A stretch of 64,000 nucleotides of DNA from Paraglaciecola sp. L1A13 (GTDB lineage: Bacteria; Pseudomonadota; Gammaproteobacteria; Enterobacterales; Alteromonadaceae). Below are positions 26,091 through 36,411 of the stretch, piece by piece. Position numbers and translations under genes: made by a program. The DNA lies in contig NZ_CP047024.1 in the NCBI RefSeq assembly GCF_009796745.1, positions 3,782,001 to 3,846,000 of the forward strand. Direction: 5' to 3'. How positions within the stretch are numbered: position 1 is the stretch's first letter; every line of letters begins with the position of its first letter. The notes below the pieces were generated by a model. That model was given only the letters and a program-made list of their open reading frames with translations. It was not told the DNA's origin and did no database searches.

Positions 26091-26181
26091 AAAACTTTAT
26101 AGTTTTCAGCCTTCCGCTATCGTTCGTATGGCGAGAAGGTTCATCTGTATACTTACATAACGTAATAACAAGGAAGCTATA

Positions 26182-26445
26182 ATGAAAGATCTATTCTTTT
26201 TCGACTCAATGTTAACGCCTAAAATCATCACCTTTGTATATTGGTTGATGCTTATCGCAGCGGTAATTTCAGGCGTAGGTACTATGTTTAACTCATACGG
26301 CGGAGGCTTTTTCGCTGGTGCCGGCATTTTGATCGCGGGTGTTATCGGGGCGCGTATTTGGTGTGAATTGTTGATAGTTTTATTTAAAATCCATGAAAAT
26401 TTGAAAAAAATAGCCGACAAGCAAGACGTTACGAACGAGTTATAA
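26182..26445 (+). CDS. DUF4282 small membrane protein
   Basis: The 87-residue protein starts at an ATG preceded by AAGGAAG. It begins KDLFFFDSMLTPKIITFVYW and has two hydrophobic segments (about residues 13-37 and 41-61), followed by WCELLIVLFKIHENLKKIAD. This matches the DUF4282 pattern: FFD.ML.P near the N-terminus, two transmembrane helices and the R.W.E.L.V.F.I.E.L motif. The family occurs widely in bacteria and its function is not known. It has its own terminator and appears to be a single-gene unit. Confidence 0.8.
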   Translation: MKDLFFFDSMLTPKIITFVYWLMLIAAVISGVGTMFNSYGGGFFAGAGILIAGVIGARIWCELLIVLFKIHENLKKIADKQDVTNEL

Positions 26446-26455
26446 GTAGTGAACG

Positions 26456-26480
26456 ACAACTGCCCGCGGGCAGTTGTTTC
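26456..26480 (+). terminator. Terminator of the DUF4282 gene
   Basis: ACAACTGCCC and GGGCAGTTGT form a perfect 22-base palindrome (10-bp arms with a GC centre), 10 bases after the stop codon and followed by TTC. The strong GC core fits a terminator, although the T run is short. Confidence 0.65.
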
Positions 26481-26518
26481 ATTACCCCAGCCTATTTCTA
26501 CATTCAGGATCATTAACC

Positions 26519-27112
26519 ATGCACGACCTATCGGCTCAAATCGCCTTTATTCTCGAAATAGACAAACTTAAAGCGGTGTATCGTAAAACCATGGTTAAAG
26601 CGGATGACAACCGCCATGAAAATAGTGCTGAACACAGCTGGCATATTGCGCTGTTGGCGCAAACAATGGTGACGTATGCAGAGCATTCTATTGATATTTT
26701 ACGCGTCACAAAAATGTTACTTATACACGATATTGTCGAGATTGATGCTGGCGACCTATTTGCTTTTGCCGATGAACAAGCGCATCAAGCCCAAGAACAA
26801 AAAGAGTTAGACGCCGCTCAACGTATTTTTGGTTTATTGCCAACAGCGTCAGGACAAGAAATGCTTAACTTATGGTTAGAGTTTGAGAAAGCAGACAGCG
26901 TTGATGCTCAGTTTGCTAAAGGTATGGATTGCGTATTACCTATTTTTCAAAATATGAGTAATAACGGTGGGAGTTGGAAAGCCCACAATGTACACAAAAC
27001 ACAGGTACTAAAACGCAATAGCTATCTAAGAAGCAGCGCTCCTAAACTTTGGGAATATGTGGAACAGCAAGTGGATGAAGCCGTAAAGAATGGTTGGTTA
27101 CAGAACCGATAA
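26519..27112 (+). CDS. HD-domain phosphohydrolase (HD_3 type)
   Basis: I chose the ATG at 26519, preceded by AGGA, giving 197 residues. The metal-binding residues of the HD superfamily are visible: NRHENSAEHSWHIALLA (His at the start and end of the motif), then LLIHDIVEIDAGD with the HD pair, and a later Asp in KADSVDAQ. The family includes nucleotidase-like enzymes such as those of COG1896; the substrate is not determined. It is transcribed alone, converging on the next gene. Confidence 0.8.
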   Translation: MHDLSAQIAFILEIDKLKAVYRKTMVKADDNRHENSAEHSWHIALLAQTMVTYAEHSIDILRVTKMLLIHDIVEIDAGDLFAFADEQAHQAQEQKELDAAQRIFGLLPTASGQEMLNLWLEFEKADSVDAQFAKGMDCVLPIFQNMSNNGGSWKAHNVHKTQVLKRNSYLRSSAPKLWEYVEQQVDEAVKNGWLQNR

Positions 27113-27135
27113 CTCGCGCATTTTCAATCAGCCAG

Positions 27136-27474
27136 TTAACGCCCCAAGTACAAATCAATTAGTCTCGCTAGCTCGTCTTGAAAATGGGCTTCAAAGGCAT
27201 CTAGCTCTTGATCAAATACGCCCAAGTATTGCCTAGCCTTTAGGTGATCCAAGCGCTTATTATTCGTTTTATATTCAGTCTCAGGTAAGCTTTTATCATA
27301 ACGCGGTACAATCCGCCAACGCACAAAATCACTGTGCAAAGCTGCAACGTGTTGTTTGGCGTATTGACAAAAACCTTCGATATGAACCGGGCCATCAGGT
27401 CCTAAACAACCTGGCTCGACTCTAAAGGTAACGGTAAGTTTTTTGTATAATGGCAAAGGTAAAGATTCATGCAT
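27136..27474 (-). CDS. Uncharacterised 112-residue protein
   Basis: I do not recognise this family. The protein is soluble and has no signal peptide. It begins with short beta-prone segments (LTVTFRVEPGCLGPDGPVHIEGFC) and ends in a strongly helical acidic region (FDQELDAFEAHFQDELARLIDLYL). The start ATG (27474) has GGAAG about 16 bases upstream, so the initiation signal is weak. Codon composition resembles its neighbours. It converges with the HD-domain gene, 23 bases between stops. Confidence 0.6.
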   Translation of the reverse strand: MHESLPLPLYKKLTVTFRVEPGCLGPDGPVHIEGFCQYAKQHVAALHSDFVRWRIVPRYDKSLPETEYKTNNKRLDHLKARQYLGVFDQELDAFEAHFQDELARLIDLYLGR

Positions 27475-27635
27475 AACAACGTCACCACTTCCTCATAAAT
27501 CAACTATTAAGCATAACGCTTGATGAAAATAACGCATGAAATATTGGCTATCAATTCTAGTTAAAAAATTATAATACCAAGCCCCTATCTGGAAAATCTA
27601 CTAGGCAAAGGTATAGATATTATTTGTTTCACCCC

Positions 27636-27665
27636 AAAAAAAACCAAGCACGGGGCTTGGTTTTT
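27636..27665 (-). terminator. Terminator of the aldolase gene
   Basis: CCAAGC and GCTTGG pair around CCCGT on the minus strand, flanked by A and T runs (nine T residues after the stem). It lies 22 bases after the aldolase stop. The flanking runs make it potentially bidirectional. Confidence 0.85.
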
Positions 27666-27686
27666 AACACAAAAACTAACGAGTAA

Positions 27687-28586
27687 TTATTTAATAGACG
27701 CCTGATAAATAGACTCTATTGCTTTGTCTAAGACAGCATTAAATTCATCATCAGATTGCTGAGCACTAACACCTTCCGTTAATGCACGAGAAAAACTAGC
27801 AATAATGCCATTATTTTCAGACAAGCGACGGTTTGCTTCTTCACGGTTATAACCACCAGATAACGCAACAACCTTCAGAACTTTCGGATGCTTAACAAGC
27901 TCTTGATAGAAATTCGGTTCCACCGGTAAAGTGAGTTTCAACATCACCTTTAGATCGGTATCTAGTTTATCAAGCTCCGTTAAAATAGCTGCTTTTAGCA
28001 ATGCTTCAGCTGCGGCTTTTTCGGGGCTGTTAATATCAACTTCAGGTTCGATGATAGGCATCAAGCCTGCTGCCAAAATTTGCTTACCCACTTCAAACTG
28101 CTGAGCAACAATGGCGTCGATGCCTTTTTTATTGGCTAACTTAACCACTGAGCGCATTTTGGTGCCAAAAACATCTTGGGCATTGGCTTTGGCAAGTAAT
28201 TTGTCTAAATCAGCAATAGGCTTCATTAGCTGAACGCCATCAGCTTCATCAAGCAGACCTTTATCTACTTTCAAGAAAGGTACGACATTCTTTTCTTGCC
28301 ATAGAAAGTGTGCTGATGATTTTCCACCGATCTGACGATCAAGCGTATTTTCAAACAATATCGCACCTACCACACGTTTGCCGTTGAAAGCAGGGCTAGT
28401 TACAATTCGCGTACGCATTAAATGAACCTGAGTAAACATCTCTTCATCATTTGTGTACTGCGTTTCTTCAACACCATATAAAAGTAAAGCCTTAGGTGTG
28501 CTGCCTCCGCTTTGATCAAGCGCTGCAATAAATCCATTATCACTTTTTATTTTTGTTAGCATATCTAATTGTGCTTGTGATGCCAT
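27687..28586 (-). CDS. Class I fructose-bisphosphate aldolase
   Basis: I use the ATG at 28586, with GGAG 8 bases upstream, giving 299 residues starting MASQAQLDMLTKIKSDNGF. The motifs GFIAALDQSGGSTPKAL, GAILFENTLDRQI, VPFLKVDKG, LMPIIEPEVDI and the Schiff-base region VMLKLTLPVEPNFY, with ALSGGYNREEAN, identify a bacterial class I aldolase. It interconverts fructose-1,6-bisphosphate with dihydroxyacetone phosphate and glyceraldehyde-3-phosphate through a lysine imine, with no metal. Gene order epd-pgk-aldolase parallels E. coli epd-pgk-fbaA, except that the aldolase here is class I and not the class II enzyme. Confidence 0.92.
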   Translation of the reverse strand: MASQAQLDMLTKIKSDNGFIAALDQSGGSTPKALLLYGVEETQYTNDEEMFTQVHLMRTRIVTSPAFNGKRVVGAILFENTLDRQIGGKSSAHFLWQEKNVVPFLKVDKGLLDEADGVQLMKPIADLDKLLAKANAQDVFGTKMRSVVKLANKKGIDAIVAQQFEVGKQILAAGLMPIIEPEVDINSPEKAAAEALLKAAILTELDKLDTDLKVMLKLTLPVEPNFYQELVKHPKVLKVVALSGGYNREEANRRLSENNGIIASFSRALTEGVSAQQSDDEFNAVLDKAIESIYQASIK

Positions 28587-28692
28587 GAGCAACACTCCTT
28601 AATTGTGTTGTAAGCCGATGGGCATAACGGCTTGTAGGTTACAAAGGTTATTGAAAGCTTAAGCTTTTCTTATTATTCATTTTGCAAGGCTA

Positions 28693-29868
28693 TTATGCGC
28701 CCCGTGTCTCTAACATAGTGACAGCAGGTAGCTCTTTGCCTTCCAGAAATTCTAAAAATGCTCCACCACCAGTGGAGATATACGATATCTTATCTTCGAT
28801 ACCATATTTGTCTACTGCCGCCAACGTATCACCGCCACCAGCAATAGAAAATGCGTTACTTTCAGCTATAGCCATAGCAATGGCTTTTGTGCCTTCACCA
28901 AATTGATCAAACTCAAACACGCCAACGGGGCCATTCCAGACAATGGTGCCAGCTTGTTTAATAAGCGTGGCTAATTCAGCTGACGTTTGCGGACCAATAT
29001 CAAAAATCATATCGTCATCAGCCACATCACCCACTGCTTTAAGTGTTGCTACGGCTTGTTCCGAAAACTCGATACCCGTGACTACGTCAACTGGTACGGG
29101 AATATTACCGCCCGCGTCTTTCGCTGCCGCCAGCAAACGGTTTGCTTCAGGGATTAAGTCCGCTTCGTAAAGGGATTTACCCACATTATTACCTGTTGCG
29201 GCAATAAAGGTATTCGCGATACCCCCGCCAACTATTAGCTGATCAACTTTATTAGACAACGCTTCAAGTACCGTCAATTTAGTGGATACTTTAGAGCCCC
29301 CAACAATCGCTAGGAGCGGACGAGCAGGATTATGCAGCGCTTTACCTAAGGCTTCTAACTCTCCAGCAAGCAAAGGACCAGCACACGCAACAGGCGCGAA
29401 TTTACCTACGCCGTGGGTTGATGCTTGAGCACGGTGAGCGGTACCAAATGCATCCATTACATATACATCACATAATGCAGCGTATTGTTTTGATAACGCT
29501 TCGTCGTCTTTTTTCTCACCAGGATTAAAGCGTACGTTTTCAAGTACGACTAATTCGCCCTCTTCAACCTCTAGGCCGGTCAAATAATCGCGTGCAAGGC
29601 GCACGGGGCAATCTAATACGTTGTTGAGATAATCTACCACTGGTTGCAATGAAAATTCTTGTGCAAACTGCCCTTCTGTTGGCCGGCCTAGGTGAGACAT
29701 AACCATCACCTTAGCACCCGCATCAATAGCAATTTTCAATGTACCTAACGAGGCCTTAATACGCGCATCTGAGGTCACTTTACCGTCTTTAATCGGTACG
29801 TTAAGATCCTGACGAATAAGAACTCGTTTTCCTGCTAACTCTAAATCAGTCATGTTGACTATTGACAT
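28693..29868 (-). CDS. pgk: Phosphoglycerate kinase
   Basis: The ATG at 29868 is preceded by GGGGGAAAT and begins [21 protein letters not shown]; 391 residues, against 387 in E. coli. Family motifs are present: [60 protein letters not shown], and near the C-terminus the nucleotide loop [13 protein letters not shown] with [14 protein letters not shown]. It transfers phosphate between 1,3-bisphosphoglycerate and ADP in glycolysis. It lies 103 bases after epd and probably shares its transcript. Confidence 0.97.
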   Translation of the reverse strand: MSIVNMTDLELAGKRVLIRQDLNVPIKDGKVTSDARIKASLGTLKIAIDAGAKVMVMSHLGRPTEGQFAQEFSLQPVVDYLNNVLDCPVRLARDYLTGLEVEEGELVVLENVRFNPGEKKDDEALSKQYAALCDVYVMDAFGTAHRAQASTHGVGKFAPVACAGPLLAGELEALGKALHNPARPLLAIVGGSKVSTKLTVLEALSNKVDQLIVGGGIANTFIAATGNNVGKSLYEADLIPEANRLLAAAKDAGGNIPVPVDVVTGIEFSEQAVATLKAVGDVADDDMIFDIGPQTSAELATLIKQAGTIVWNGPVGVFEFDQFGEGTKAIAMAIAESNAFSIAGGGDTLAAVDKYGIEDKISYISTGGGAFLEFLEGKELPAVTMLETRGA

Positions 29869-29971
29869 ATTTCCCCCAATTGGCGTGTTAAAACGTGTAT
29901 TACTCATAAAAAAATGTATTTATTTGATTTCTATTTTTCGCACTTTAGCTTGTACTAAAGTGAACCATCAG

Positions 29972-31000
29972 TTAATGACTCGCGCTACCTAATGTCAGTC
30001 TGTTCATAACCTGCACAATATCTATCATACGATTAGAAAATCCCCACTCGTTGTCACACCAAACAAGCAACTTAACGAGTTGCTTGTGGCTAACACGCGT
30101 TTGTGTACCATCAACAATACAAGAATGTGCATCATGATTAAAATCCACTGAGACTAAAGGCTCTTCAGTAAAATCTAATATGCCGTTTAAGCGACCATTT
30201 TTGACTGCTTTTAAGGCTTGATTAACCTCTTCAATAGTGACCTTAGCTTCAAGAGTGACACTTAAGTCCATAGCAGAAACATTGATGGTCGGTACACGTA
30301 CTGCTATCGCTTCAAATTTACCAGCAAATTTAGGTAAAACCCGTTCTATGCCCCGTGCAAGCTTAGTGTCGACCGGAATAATCGATTGACTGGCGGCTCG
30401 AGTTCGGCGTAAATCTGGATGGTAAGCATCGATCACTTGTTGGTCATGCATAGATGAATGGATAGTGGTAATAGTGCCACTTGAAACTGAGAAAGCTTCA
30501 TCAAGCACTTGGATAACTGGAATGATACAATTAGTGGTACATGAGCCAGCAGATACAATTGTATCGCTCGCTCTTAACGTATCATCATTAATACCAACAA
30601 TAATTGTGGCGTCCATATCTGAGCCACATGGCTGAGAAAACAGCACTTTTTTAGCGCCTTGAGCAAGGTGTTGTTCACCATGACTGCGCTCGTTATTTAC
30701 GCCTGTGCATTCTAATACCACGTCGATATCCAGCTCAGACCAAGGCAACTTGCCGATATTTCCCTGCTGTAAAAGCGTGATGCGATCACCAGCAACAACA
30801 AGCTGTTGATTGTCCAGTACCACTGGAAAGCGAAAACGCCCATGGGCAGTATCATACTTTAAAAGATGTGCCACGCCTTCAGGCTCAGCGAGTTCATTGA
30901 TCGCCACAATTTGAATCTGTTTGTTCTGTCCAGTTTCGTATAGCGCACGTAATACGTTGCGTCCAACACGACCAAACCCATTTATTGCTACTCGTATCAT
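29972..31000 (-). CDS. epd: Erythrose-4-phosphate dehydrogenase
   Basis: The 342-residue GAPDH-fold enzyme has the Rossmann start [17 protein letters not shown] and the catalytic cysteine in [19 protein letters not shown]. The stretch [23 protein letters not shown] matches E4PDH and not glycolytic GAPDH as I recall them. It oxidises erythrose-4-phosphate to 4-phosphoerythronate, the first step to pyridoxal phosphate. Its position directly before pgk is the conserved epd-pgk arrangement. A GAPDH side activity cannot be excluded. Confidence 0.93.
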   Translation of the reverse strand: MIRVAINGFGRVGRNVLRALYETGQNKQIQIVAINELAEPEGVAHLLKYDTAHGRFRFPVVLDNQQLVVAGDRITLLQQGNIGKLPWSELDIDVVLECTGVNNERSHGEQHLAQGAKKVLFSQPCGSDMDATIIVGINDDTLRASDTIVSAGSCTTNCIIPVIQVLDEAFSVSSGTITTIHSSMHDQQVIDAYHPDLRRTRAASQSIIPVDTKLARGIERVLPKFAGKFEAIAVRVPTINVSAMDLSVTLEAKVTIEEVNQALKAVKNGRLNGILDFTEEPLVSVDFNHDAHSCIVDGTQTRVSHKQLVKLLVWCDNEWGFSNRMIDIVQVMNRLTLGSASH

Positions 31001-31040
31001 TCGACTCTTATTGAAAAAGTATATTCGCTATTATTAATTC

Positions 31041-31074
31041 GCTAAAACAACTAAGGCGCTTGAGAGCGCCTTAG
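31041..31074 (-). terminator. Terminator between tkt and epd
   Basis: CTAAGGCGCT and AGCGCCTTAG pair around four bases to form a perfect 10-bp stem, followed on the minus strand by TTGTTTTAG. It lies about 36 bases after the transketolase stop, so epd-pgk-aldolase probably relies partly on its own promoter. Confidence 0.75.
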
Positions 31075-31109
31075 ATTATAGTTTTATTGTTTCAACTGGA
31101 AGGCATTTC

Positions 31110-33110
31110 CTAAGAATTCAATAAACCTTGTGCCTTCTCGGCTACTGCATCGGCTGTTATACCAAAGTGTTTCAGCAATACGCCACCAGGTGCTGACTCA
31201 CCGAAAGTAGTCATACCCACCACTGCGCCGTCAAGCCCAACGTATTTGCTCCAGTAATCCACATGAGCTGCTTCAACTGCAACCCGAGCAGTCACTGCTC
31301 GAGGTAATACAGTTTCTCGATATGCAGCATCTTGCTGGTCAAACACAGATGTACTTGGCATAGACACCACGCGAACAGCAACACCTTTAGCGCTAAGTTG
31401 TTCAGCAGCATCCATAGCAACGCCTACTTCAGAACCTGTACCAATTAAAATAACCTGAGGAGTGCTATCGCAATCCTTCAGAACGTAACCGCCCTTAGCC
31501 ACGTTAGCTAATTGCTGTGCATTACGCGCTTGTGCAGGTAAACCTTGACGACTAAATACTAATGCACTTGGACCATCTTTACGCTCTAAAGCTGACTTCC
31601 ATGCGACGGCAGTTTCAGCACCGTCACAAGGACGCCACGTGTCTAAATTTGGCGTTAAGCGCAAGTTAGCAATCTGTTCAATCGGTTGATGCGTTGGGCC
31701 ATCTTCACCTTGACCAATTGAGTCGTGGGTATAAACGAAGATGTTAGGAATACCCATCAATGAGGCCATACGTACGGCATTTCGTGCATATTCCATAAAC
31801 ATTAAAAAGGTTGCGCCGAAAGGTCGGAAGCCGCCATGCAGACCAAGGCCATTCATAATACCGCTCATGCCGAATTCACGTACACCGTAGTATAAGTAGT
31901 TACCACTGGCATCATCTGCGGTTACACCTTTAGATTTAGACCACAAAGTCAAGTTTGAACCGGCTAAATCCGCTGAACCACCTAGAATTTCAGGCATAAT
32001 AGAAGCAAAGGCTTCGATAGAGTTCTGAGATGCTTTACGACTAGCAATATTTTCTGCTTTTTCTTGAGATTGCTCTATAAAAGCTTGTGCTTTTTCAGCA
32101 AAATCAGCTGGCAAATCGCCATTTAAACGACGTGTTAATTCTGCGGCTAATTCAGGGTGTGCTTTCTCATAAGCTGAAAATTGCTCATTCCAAGCTTGTT
32201 CACGTTCAGAACCAGCTGATTTAGCGTCCCATCCTGCATAAATATCATTTGGAATTTCAAAAGGAGCATAAGGCCATTTTAAGAATTCACGGGTTGCGGC
32301 AATCTCATCCACGCCTAAAGGCGAGCCGTGTGAGTCATGGCTACCTGATTTATTGGGTGAACCAAAACCGATCACGGTTTTACAACAGATTAAGGTCGGT
32401 TGAGTAGTATTGGCTTTCGCCTTTTCAACAGCCGCTTTAATTGCTTCTGGATCATGACCATCAACATGTGCAATGACTTGCCATCCATAGGCTTCAAATC
32501 GTGCAGGCGTGTTGTCAGTGAACCAACCTTTTACGTTACCATCGATAGAGATACCATTGTCATCCCAAAACATCACAAGTTTGCCTAGCCCTAACGTACC
32601 CGCTAGCGAACAAGCTTCATGTGAAATACCTTCCATCAAGCAACCATCACCCAAGAAGCAATAGGTAAAATGATCTACAATATCGAATTTTTCTTGGTTA
32701 AATTGTGCAGCGAGCACCTTTTCCGCAATCGCCATGCCCACAGCATTACTAATACCCTGACCTAGTGGGCCAGTAGTTGTTTCAACGCCTGGTGCATAAC
32801 CATACTCTGGATGACCAGGAGTTTTAGAATGTAACTGACGGAAATTTTTCAGTTCTTCAATTGGCAATGCATAACCCGTCAAATGCAATAGCGAGTAAAC
32901 TAACATCGAGCCATGGCCGTTGGACATAATAAACCGGTCACGGTTCGCCCATTTCGGATTAGCAGGATTGTGCTTTAAAAAATCATTCCACAATACTTCG
33001 GCAATATCGGCCATGCCCATAGGGGCGCCTGGGTGTCCTGAATTAGCCTGTTGTACTGCATCCATACTAAGCGCACGGATTGCGTTAGCGAGTTGTTGAC
33101 GTGAAGGCAT
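31110..33110 (-). CDS. tkt: Transketolase
   Basis: The 666-residue thiamine-diphosphate enzyme has [58 protein letters not shown], the ThDP/metal motif [13 protein letters not shown]...[10 protein letters not shown], and the pyrimidine-domain segments [18 protein letters not shown] and SRQGLPAQ. Length equals E. coli TktA (663). It transfers two-carbon ketol units in the pentose phosphate pathway and makes erythrose-4-phosphate, the Epd substrate. It is divergent from metK, sharing a 279-base intergenic region. Confidence 0.97.
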   Translation of the reverse strand: MPSRQQLANAIRALSMDAVQQANSGHPGAPMGMADIAEVLWNDFLKHNPANPKWANRDRFIMSNGHGSMLVYSLLHLTGYALPIEELKNFRQLHSKTPGHPEYGYAPGVETTTGPLGQGISNAVGMAIAEKVLAAQFNQEKFDIVDHFTYCFLGDGCLMEGISHEACSLAGTLGLGKLVMFWDDNGISIDGNVKGWFTDNTPARFEAYGWQVIAHVDGHDPEAIKAAVEKAKANTTQPTLICCKTVIGFGSPNKSGSHDSHGSPLGVDEIAATREFLKWPYAPFEIPNDIYAGWDAKSAGSEREQAWNEQFSAYEKAHPELAAELTRRLNGDLPADFAEKAQAFIEQSQEKAENIASRKASQNSIEAFASIMPEILGGSADLAGSNLTLWSKSKGVTADDASGNYLYYGVREFGMSGIMNGLGLHGGFRPFGATFLMFMEYARNAVRMASLMGIPNIFVYTHDSIGQGEDGPTHQPIEQIANLRLTPNLDTWRPCDGAETAVAWKSALERKDGPSALVFSRQGLPAQARNAQQLANVAKGGYVLKDCDSTPQVILIGTGSEVGVAMDAAEQLSAKGVAVRVVSMPSTSVFDQQDAAYRETVLPRAVTARVAVEAAHVDYWSKYVGLDGAVVGMTTFGESAPGGVLLKHFGITADAVAEKAQGLLNS

Positions 33111-33289
33111 GTGGTCTCCTGATTATTAGTGGCTGGTTTACGGTCGCGGTCAAAATTGCTTAGAATAGTAAGATAGCGATCGATTTAGCTCTATATTCTG
33201 GCTTAGGCCTCGCCTAACTGCAACGACAAAACATAACGAAACTCCATTTGTCATTGACTTTTTTTTACTGGAACGGTTCGTTTACGCCC

Positions 33290-33321
33290 AGCCGTTTGGA
33301 CGTCTAGAAGTAAAGACTGGT
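33290..33321 (+). promoter_or_regulatory. MetJ operator (four tandem met boxes) upstream of metK
   Basis: Four contiguous 8-mers, AGCCGTTT, GGACGTCT, AGAAGTAA and AGACTGGT, match the met-box consensus AGACGTCT at 6, 7, 5 and 5 positions respectively. Tandem arrays with one strong and several weaker boxes are the known MetJ binding form. The array lies 68-100 bases before the metK start, near the expected promoter, so repression by MetJ with S-adenosylmethionine is likely. metJ itself is not in the window. Confidence 0.75.
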
Positions 33322-33389
33322 ATTTTTGATCTTAATCAGTAAAATGTCACTATATTAATTAGTATTTTTTTATTTAATAAGGATCCTAC

Positions 33390-34538
33390 ATGGCAAAGCA
33401 TCTTTTTACCTCCGAGTCGGTATCCGAAGGGCACCCAGACAAAATCGCAGATCAGATTTCTGATGCGGTACTTGACGCCATTCTAACGCAAGATCCCAAG
33501 GCCCGCGTGGCCTGTGAAACGTACGTAAAAACCGGCATGGTCATGGTAGGTGGCGAAGTCACTACCAATGCTTGGGTTGATATTGAAGAGCTCACACGTA
33601 ATACCGTACGTGAAATTGGATACACCCATTCAGATATGGGTTTTGATGCCGATTCATGTGCCGTTCTAAACGCTATTGGTAAACAATCTCCTGATATTAA
33701 CCAAGGGGTAGACCGCTCTCGTCCTGAAGACCAAGGAGCTGGTGATCAAGGCTTAATGTTTGGTTACGCCAGTGACGAAACCGACGTACTCATGCCAGCA
33801 CCCGTGACTTATGCCCATCGTTTGATGAAACGACAGGCTGAAGTGCGTAAAAGTGGTCAACTAGACTGGCTACGCCCAGATGCAAAAAGCCAAGTAACGT
33901 TTATTTATGAAGACAATGTGCCTGTGGGTATTGATGCAGTGGTATTATCAACCCAGCATTGTGATTCAATTACCACTGAACAATTGCGTGAAGCGGTAAT
34001 GGAAGAAATCATTAAACCGGTATTGCCAGCGAAATGGTTAACGGCGCAAACCAAATATTTTATTAATCCAACAGGTCGTTTTGTTATCGGCGGACCAATG
34101 GGTGATTGTGGTTTGACTGGACGTAAAATCATTGTTGATACGTACGGCGGTATGGCACGTCATGGTGGTGGAGCGTTTTCTGGTAAAGATCCTTCTAAAG
34201 TTGACCGCAGTGCAGCCTATGCTGGACGCTATGTGGCCAAAAATATCGTTGCGGCAGGTCTCGCCAAACGCTGTGAGATTCAGATTTCTTATGCTATTGG
34301 TGTTGCTGAACCTACCTCTATCAATATTGATACCTTTGGCACAGGCCAAATTTCAGATGAAGCATTAACTGCATTGGTACGCGAACATTTTGAGTTACGC
34401 CCCTATGGCCTAATCAAGATGCTTGATTTAGAGCGCCCAATTTATAAAGCGACGGCCGCGTACGGTCACTTTGGCCGCGAAGAATTCCCATGGGAAAAAA
34501 CCGATAAAGCCGAAGCTTTGCGTGCAGGGGCTAAGTAA
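33390..34538 (+). CDS. metK: S-adenosylmethionine synthetase
   Basis: The 382-residue protein (E. coli 384) starts after AAGGATCC with [21 protein letters not shown]. It shows the active-site stretches [35 protein letters not shown] and [19 protein letters not shown]. It makes S-adenosylmethionine from methionine and ATP in the cytoplasm. It is a single-gene unit bounded by a MetJ operator and a strong terminator. Confidence 0.98.
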   Translation: MAKHLFTSESVSEGHPDKIADQISDAVLDAILTQDPKARVACETYVKTGMVMVGGEVTTNAWVDIEELTRNTVREIGYTHSDMGFDADSCAVLNAIGKQSPDINQGVDRSRPEDQGAGDQGLMFGYASDETDVLMPAPVTYAHRLMKRQAEVRKSGQLDWLRPDAKSQVTFIYEDNVPVGIDAVVLSTQHCDSITTEQLREAVMEEIIKPVLPAKWLTAQTKYFINPTGRFVIGGPMGDCGLTGRKIIVDTYGGMARHGGGAFSGKDPSKVDRSAAYAGRYVAKNIVAAGLAKRCEIQISYAIGVAEPTSINIDTFGTGQISDEALTALVREHFELRPYGLIKMLDLERPIYKATAAYGHFGREEFPWEKTDKAEALRAGAK

Positions 34539-34587
34539 CAACGGGTTATTGTGCCGCGATACGTTATATATTGCGCGTTTAATCACC

Positions 34588-34625
34588 AAAAAACGCATTG
34601 CGCTAACGCTCAATGCGTTTTTTTA
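34588..34625 (+). terminator. Terminator of metK
   Basis: AAAACGCATTG and CAATGCGTTTT pair around a 10-base loop and run directly into a seven-T tract, about 50 bases after the metK stop. Confidence 0.9.
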
Positions 34626-34710
34626 TACCTTAAGTTAAGTATTAACTGAACAACGAGAACAGGGTAGTATCCTTAACATTATAACTAAATTATTTCACAG
34701 GAAGTACGTC

Positions 34711-35517
34711 ATGCCATTTTCTTTGAGTAAAGTGTTCACCGCCGTCTGTGTCTCTACTTTGCTGTTGACAAGCTGCGCAAAATCACCACTGGGGCGAAAT
34801 CAACTTAAACTTTATTCTTCGGATCAACTGGCCAATATGGGACAACAAACCTTTGATGGCATGAAGACAGAGCAAAAAGTATCTAAAATCCCCGTTACTA
34901 ATCAATTTGTTTCTTGTGTGGCTGATGCCATTACGAAGCATGTGCCTAAATCGGTGTTTGCTGGTGAATGGGAATTAGTCGTTTTCGATGACCCTCAGGT
35001 CAATGCATTCGCCCTTCCTGGCGGCAAAATTGGTGTTTATACTGGGTTGCTTGAGGTAGCGGAAAATCAAGATCAACTAGCGGCGGTTATAGGCCATGAG
35101 ATAGGTCACGTGATTGCTGAACATGGCAACGAACGTATGTCCAGTAGCACACTTATTGGAATTGGGATGGAAGCAACCAATCAGTTATTGCAAGCGAATC
35201 AAATTGCCAATAACAGTATGATCATGGCCGCCATCGGTATGGGCGTTCAGGTCGGTGTGCAATTACCGTTCAGCCGCACACACGAAACCGAAGCTGATTT
35301 AATTGGTTTACAATTAATGGCTACGTCTGGTTTCAATCCACAGCAGTCGGTGAATTTGTGGGAAAATATGGCGAAAGCTAGCGGTGATAATCGGCAGCCT
35401 GAGCTATTATCAACTCATCCCGCTCCCCAAAGCCGCATTGAAAAACTCAGTGAAAATATGGCCCCAGCGATGAGCTTATACCGTCAGGCAAAAGACCGTC
35501 CTCAGTGCAAAAAATAG
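34711..35517 (+). CDS. M48-family metalloprotease lipoprotein
   Basis: The 268-residue protein has a lipoprotein signal with lipobox LLTSC (Cys22), so it is probably anchored in the outer membrane facing the periplasm. The zinc motif is HEIGH at residues 129-133 (AAVIGHEIGHVIAEHGNER), with the third ligand Glu in the downstream helix HETEADLIGLQLM. An STHPAPQSRIEKL tail follows. This is the LoiP/YcaL/BepA-like M48 group that trims misassembled outer-membrane proteins; it lacks the TPR domain of BepA. GGAAG precedes the ATG. Confidence 0.88.
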   Translation: MPFSLSKVFTAVCVSTLLLTSCAKSPLGRNQLKLYSSDQLANMGQQTFDGMKTEQKVSKIPVTNQFVSCVADAITKHVPKSVFAGEWELVVFDDPQVNAFALPGGKIGVYTGLLEVAENQDQLAAVIGHEIGHVIAEHGNERMSSSTLIGIGMEATNQLLQANQIANNSMIMAAIGMGVQVGVQLPFSRTHETEADLIGLQLMATSGFNPQQSVNLWENMAKASGDNRQPELLSTHPAPQSRIEKLSENMAPAMSLYRQAKDRPQCKK

Positions 35518-35540
35518 TATTTCCATTAAATCATAGACAT

Positions 35541-35570
35541 AAAAAATGCCGCTTAAAGCGGCATTTTTTT
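35541..35570. terminator. Bidirectional terminator between the M48 protease and mscS
   Basis: AAAAAATGCCGC and GCGGCATTTTTT form a symmetric 12-bp stem around TTAAA with A and T runs on both sides. It lies between the convergent protease and mscS genes and should stop both transcripts. Confidence 0.92.
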
Positions 35571-35583
35571 AATCCAAAGACAG

Positions 35584-36411
35584 TTACTCTGGATCTTTGT
35601 GAAGGTGCACATCCATTTGTGGAAATGGAATTGAAATGCCTTCTTGATCGAAACGTAGTTTAACCGCTTCAGTAAAGTCGAATTTAACACCCCAATAGTC
35701 TGCAGCATTTACCCAAGGGCGAACAACAAAGTTCACACTGCTATCGGCAAGTTCAGCAACCGCTACGGTTGGAGCTGGGTCTTGTAAAATGCGTGAATCA
35801 GCAGCAACCATTTCTTTAAGCACTTCTTTAGCGCGTTTAAGATCAGCGTCGTAACCAATACCCACTATCATGTCTACACGACGCGTTTCTTTCGCAGAAT
35901 AGTTAGTGATTGTGCCACCGTAAATTTGTCCATTAGGTACAATAATTTCTTTATTGTCACCACTGGTCATTACTGTTGTAAAGATACTAATGCTTTTCAC
36001 TACACCAGTTGCGCCGCCAGCTTCGATAAAATCACCCGATTTAAACGGACGGAATACCAATAACATAACGCCAGCTGCGAAATTCTGTAAAGAACCTTGC
36101 AAAGACAAACCAATAGCCAAACCTGCTGCACCTAAAATAGCCACAAGTGAGGTTGTATTGACGCCTAATTCATTTAACGATGCAATGATAACGAATAGCA
36201 TTAATATTGCGTTCGCTATCGCTTTAATAAAGTCCACGAGCATGTCGTCGTATTTAGACCGTTTCATTACCTTGCCTAGCAAGTTAACGATAATACCAAC
36301 AACAATTTTACCGATGATGTAAATCAAGATCGCCATCACGATATTGATACCCCAAGGGATTACGTAAGTGTCGATCATTTGCGACATTTGTTCTGAGTCA
36401 AATTCAAACAT
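35584..36411 (-). CDS. mscS: MscS small-conductance mechanosensitive channel
   Basis: I chose the ATG at 36411, with GGAG 6 bases upstream, giving 275 residues (E. coli MscS 286); an ATG four codons earlier overlaps that ribosome-binding site. Three transmembrane segments lie in the first 125 residues, and the pore helix TM3 reads AILGAAGLAIGLSLQGSLQNFAAG, with the conserved Gly/Ala packing and LQN end. The beta domain (RPFKSGDFIEAGG, IIVPNGQIYGGTITNYS) and a C-terminal alpha/beta domain follow. It opens under membrane tension to release solutes during osmotic downshock. Confidence 0.95.
   Translation of the reverse strand: MFEFDSEQMSQMIDTYVIPWGINIVMAILIYIIGKIVVGIIVNLLGKVMKRSKYDDMLVDFIKAIANAILMLFVIIASLNELGVNTTSLVAILGAAGLAIGLSLQGSLQNFAAGVMLLVFRPFKSGDFIEAGGATGVVKSISIFTTVMTSGDNKEIIVPNGQIYGGTITNYSAKETRRVDMIVGIGYDADLKRAKEVLKEMVAADSRILQDPAPTVAVAELADSSVNFVVRPWVNAADYWGVKFDFTEAVKLRFDQEGISIPFPQMDVHLHKDPE

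Noticed and set aside
29972..31000. Glycolytic GAPDH as the identity of the GAPDH-fold gene
   Set aside because: The [20 protein letters not shown] segment and the position directly before pgk fit Epd better than GapA.
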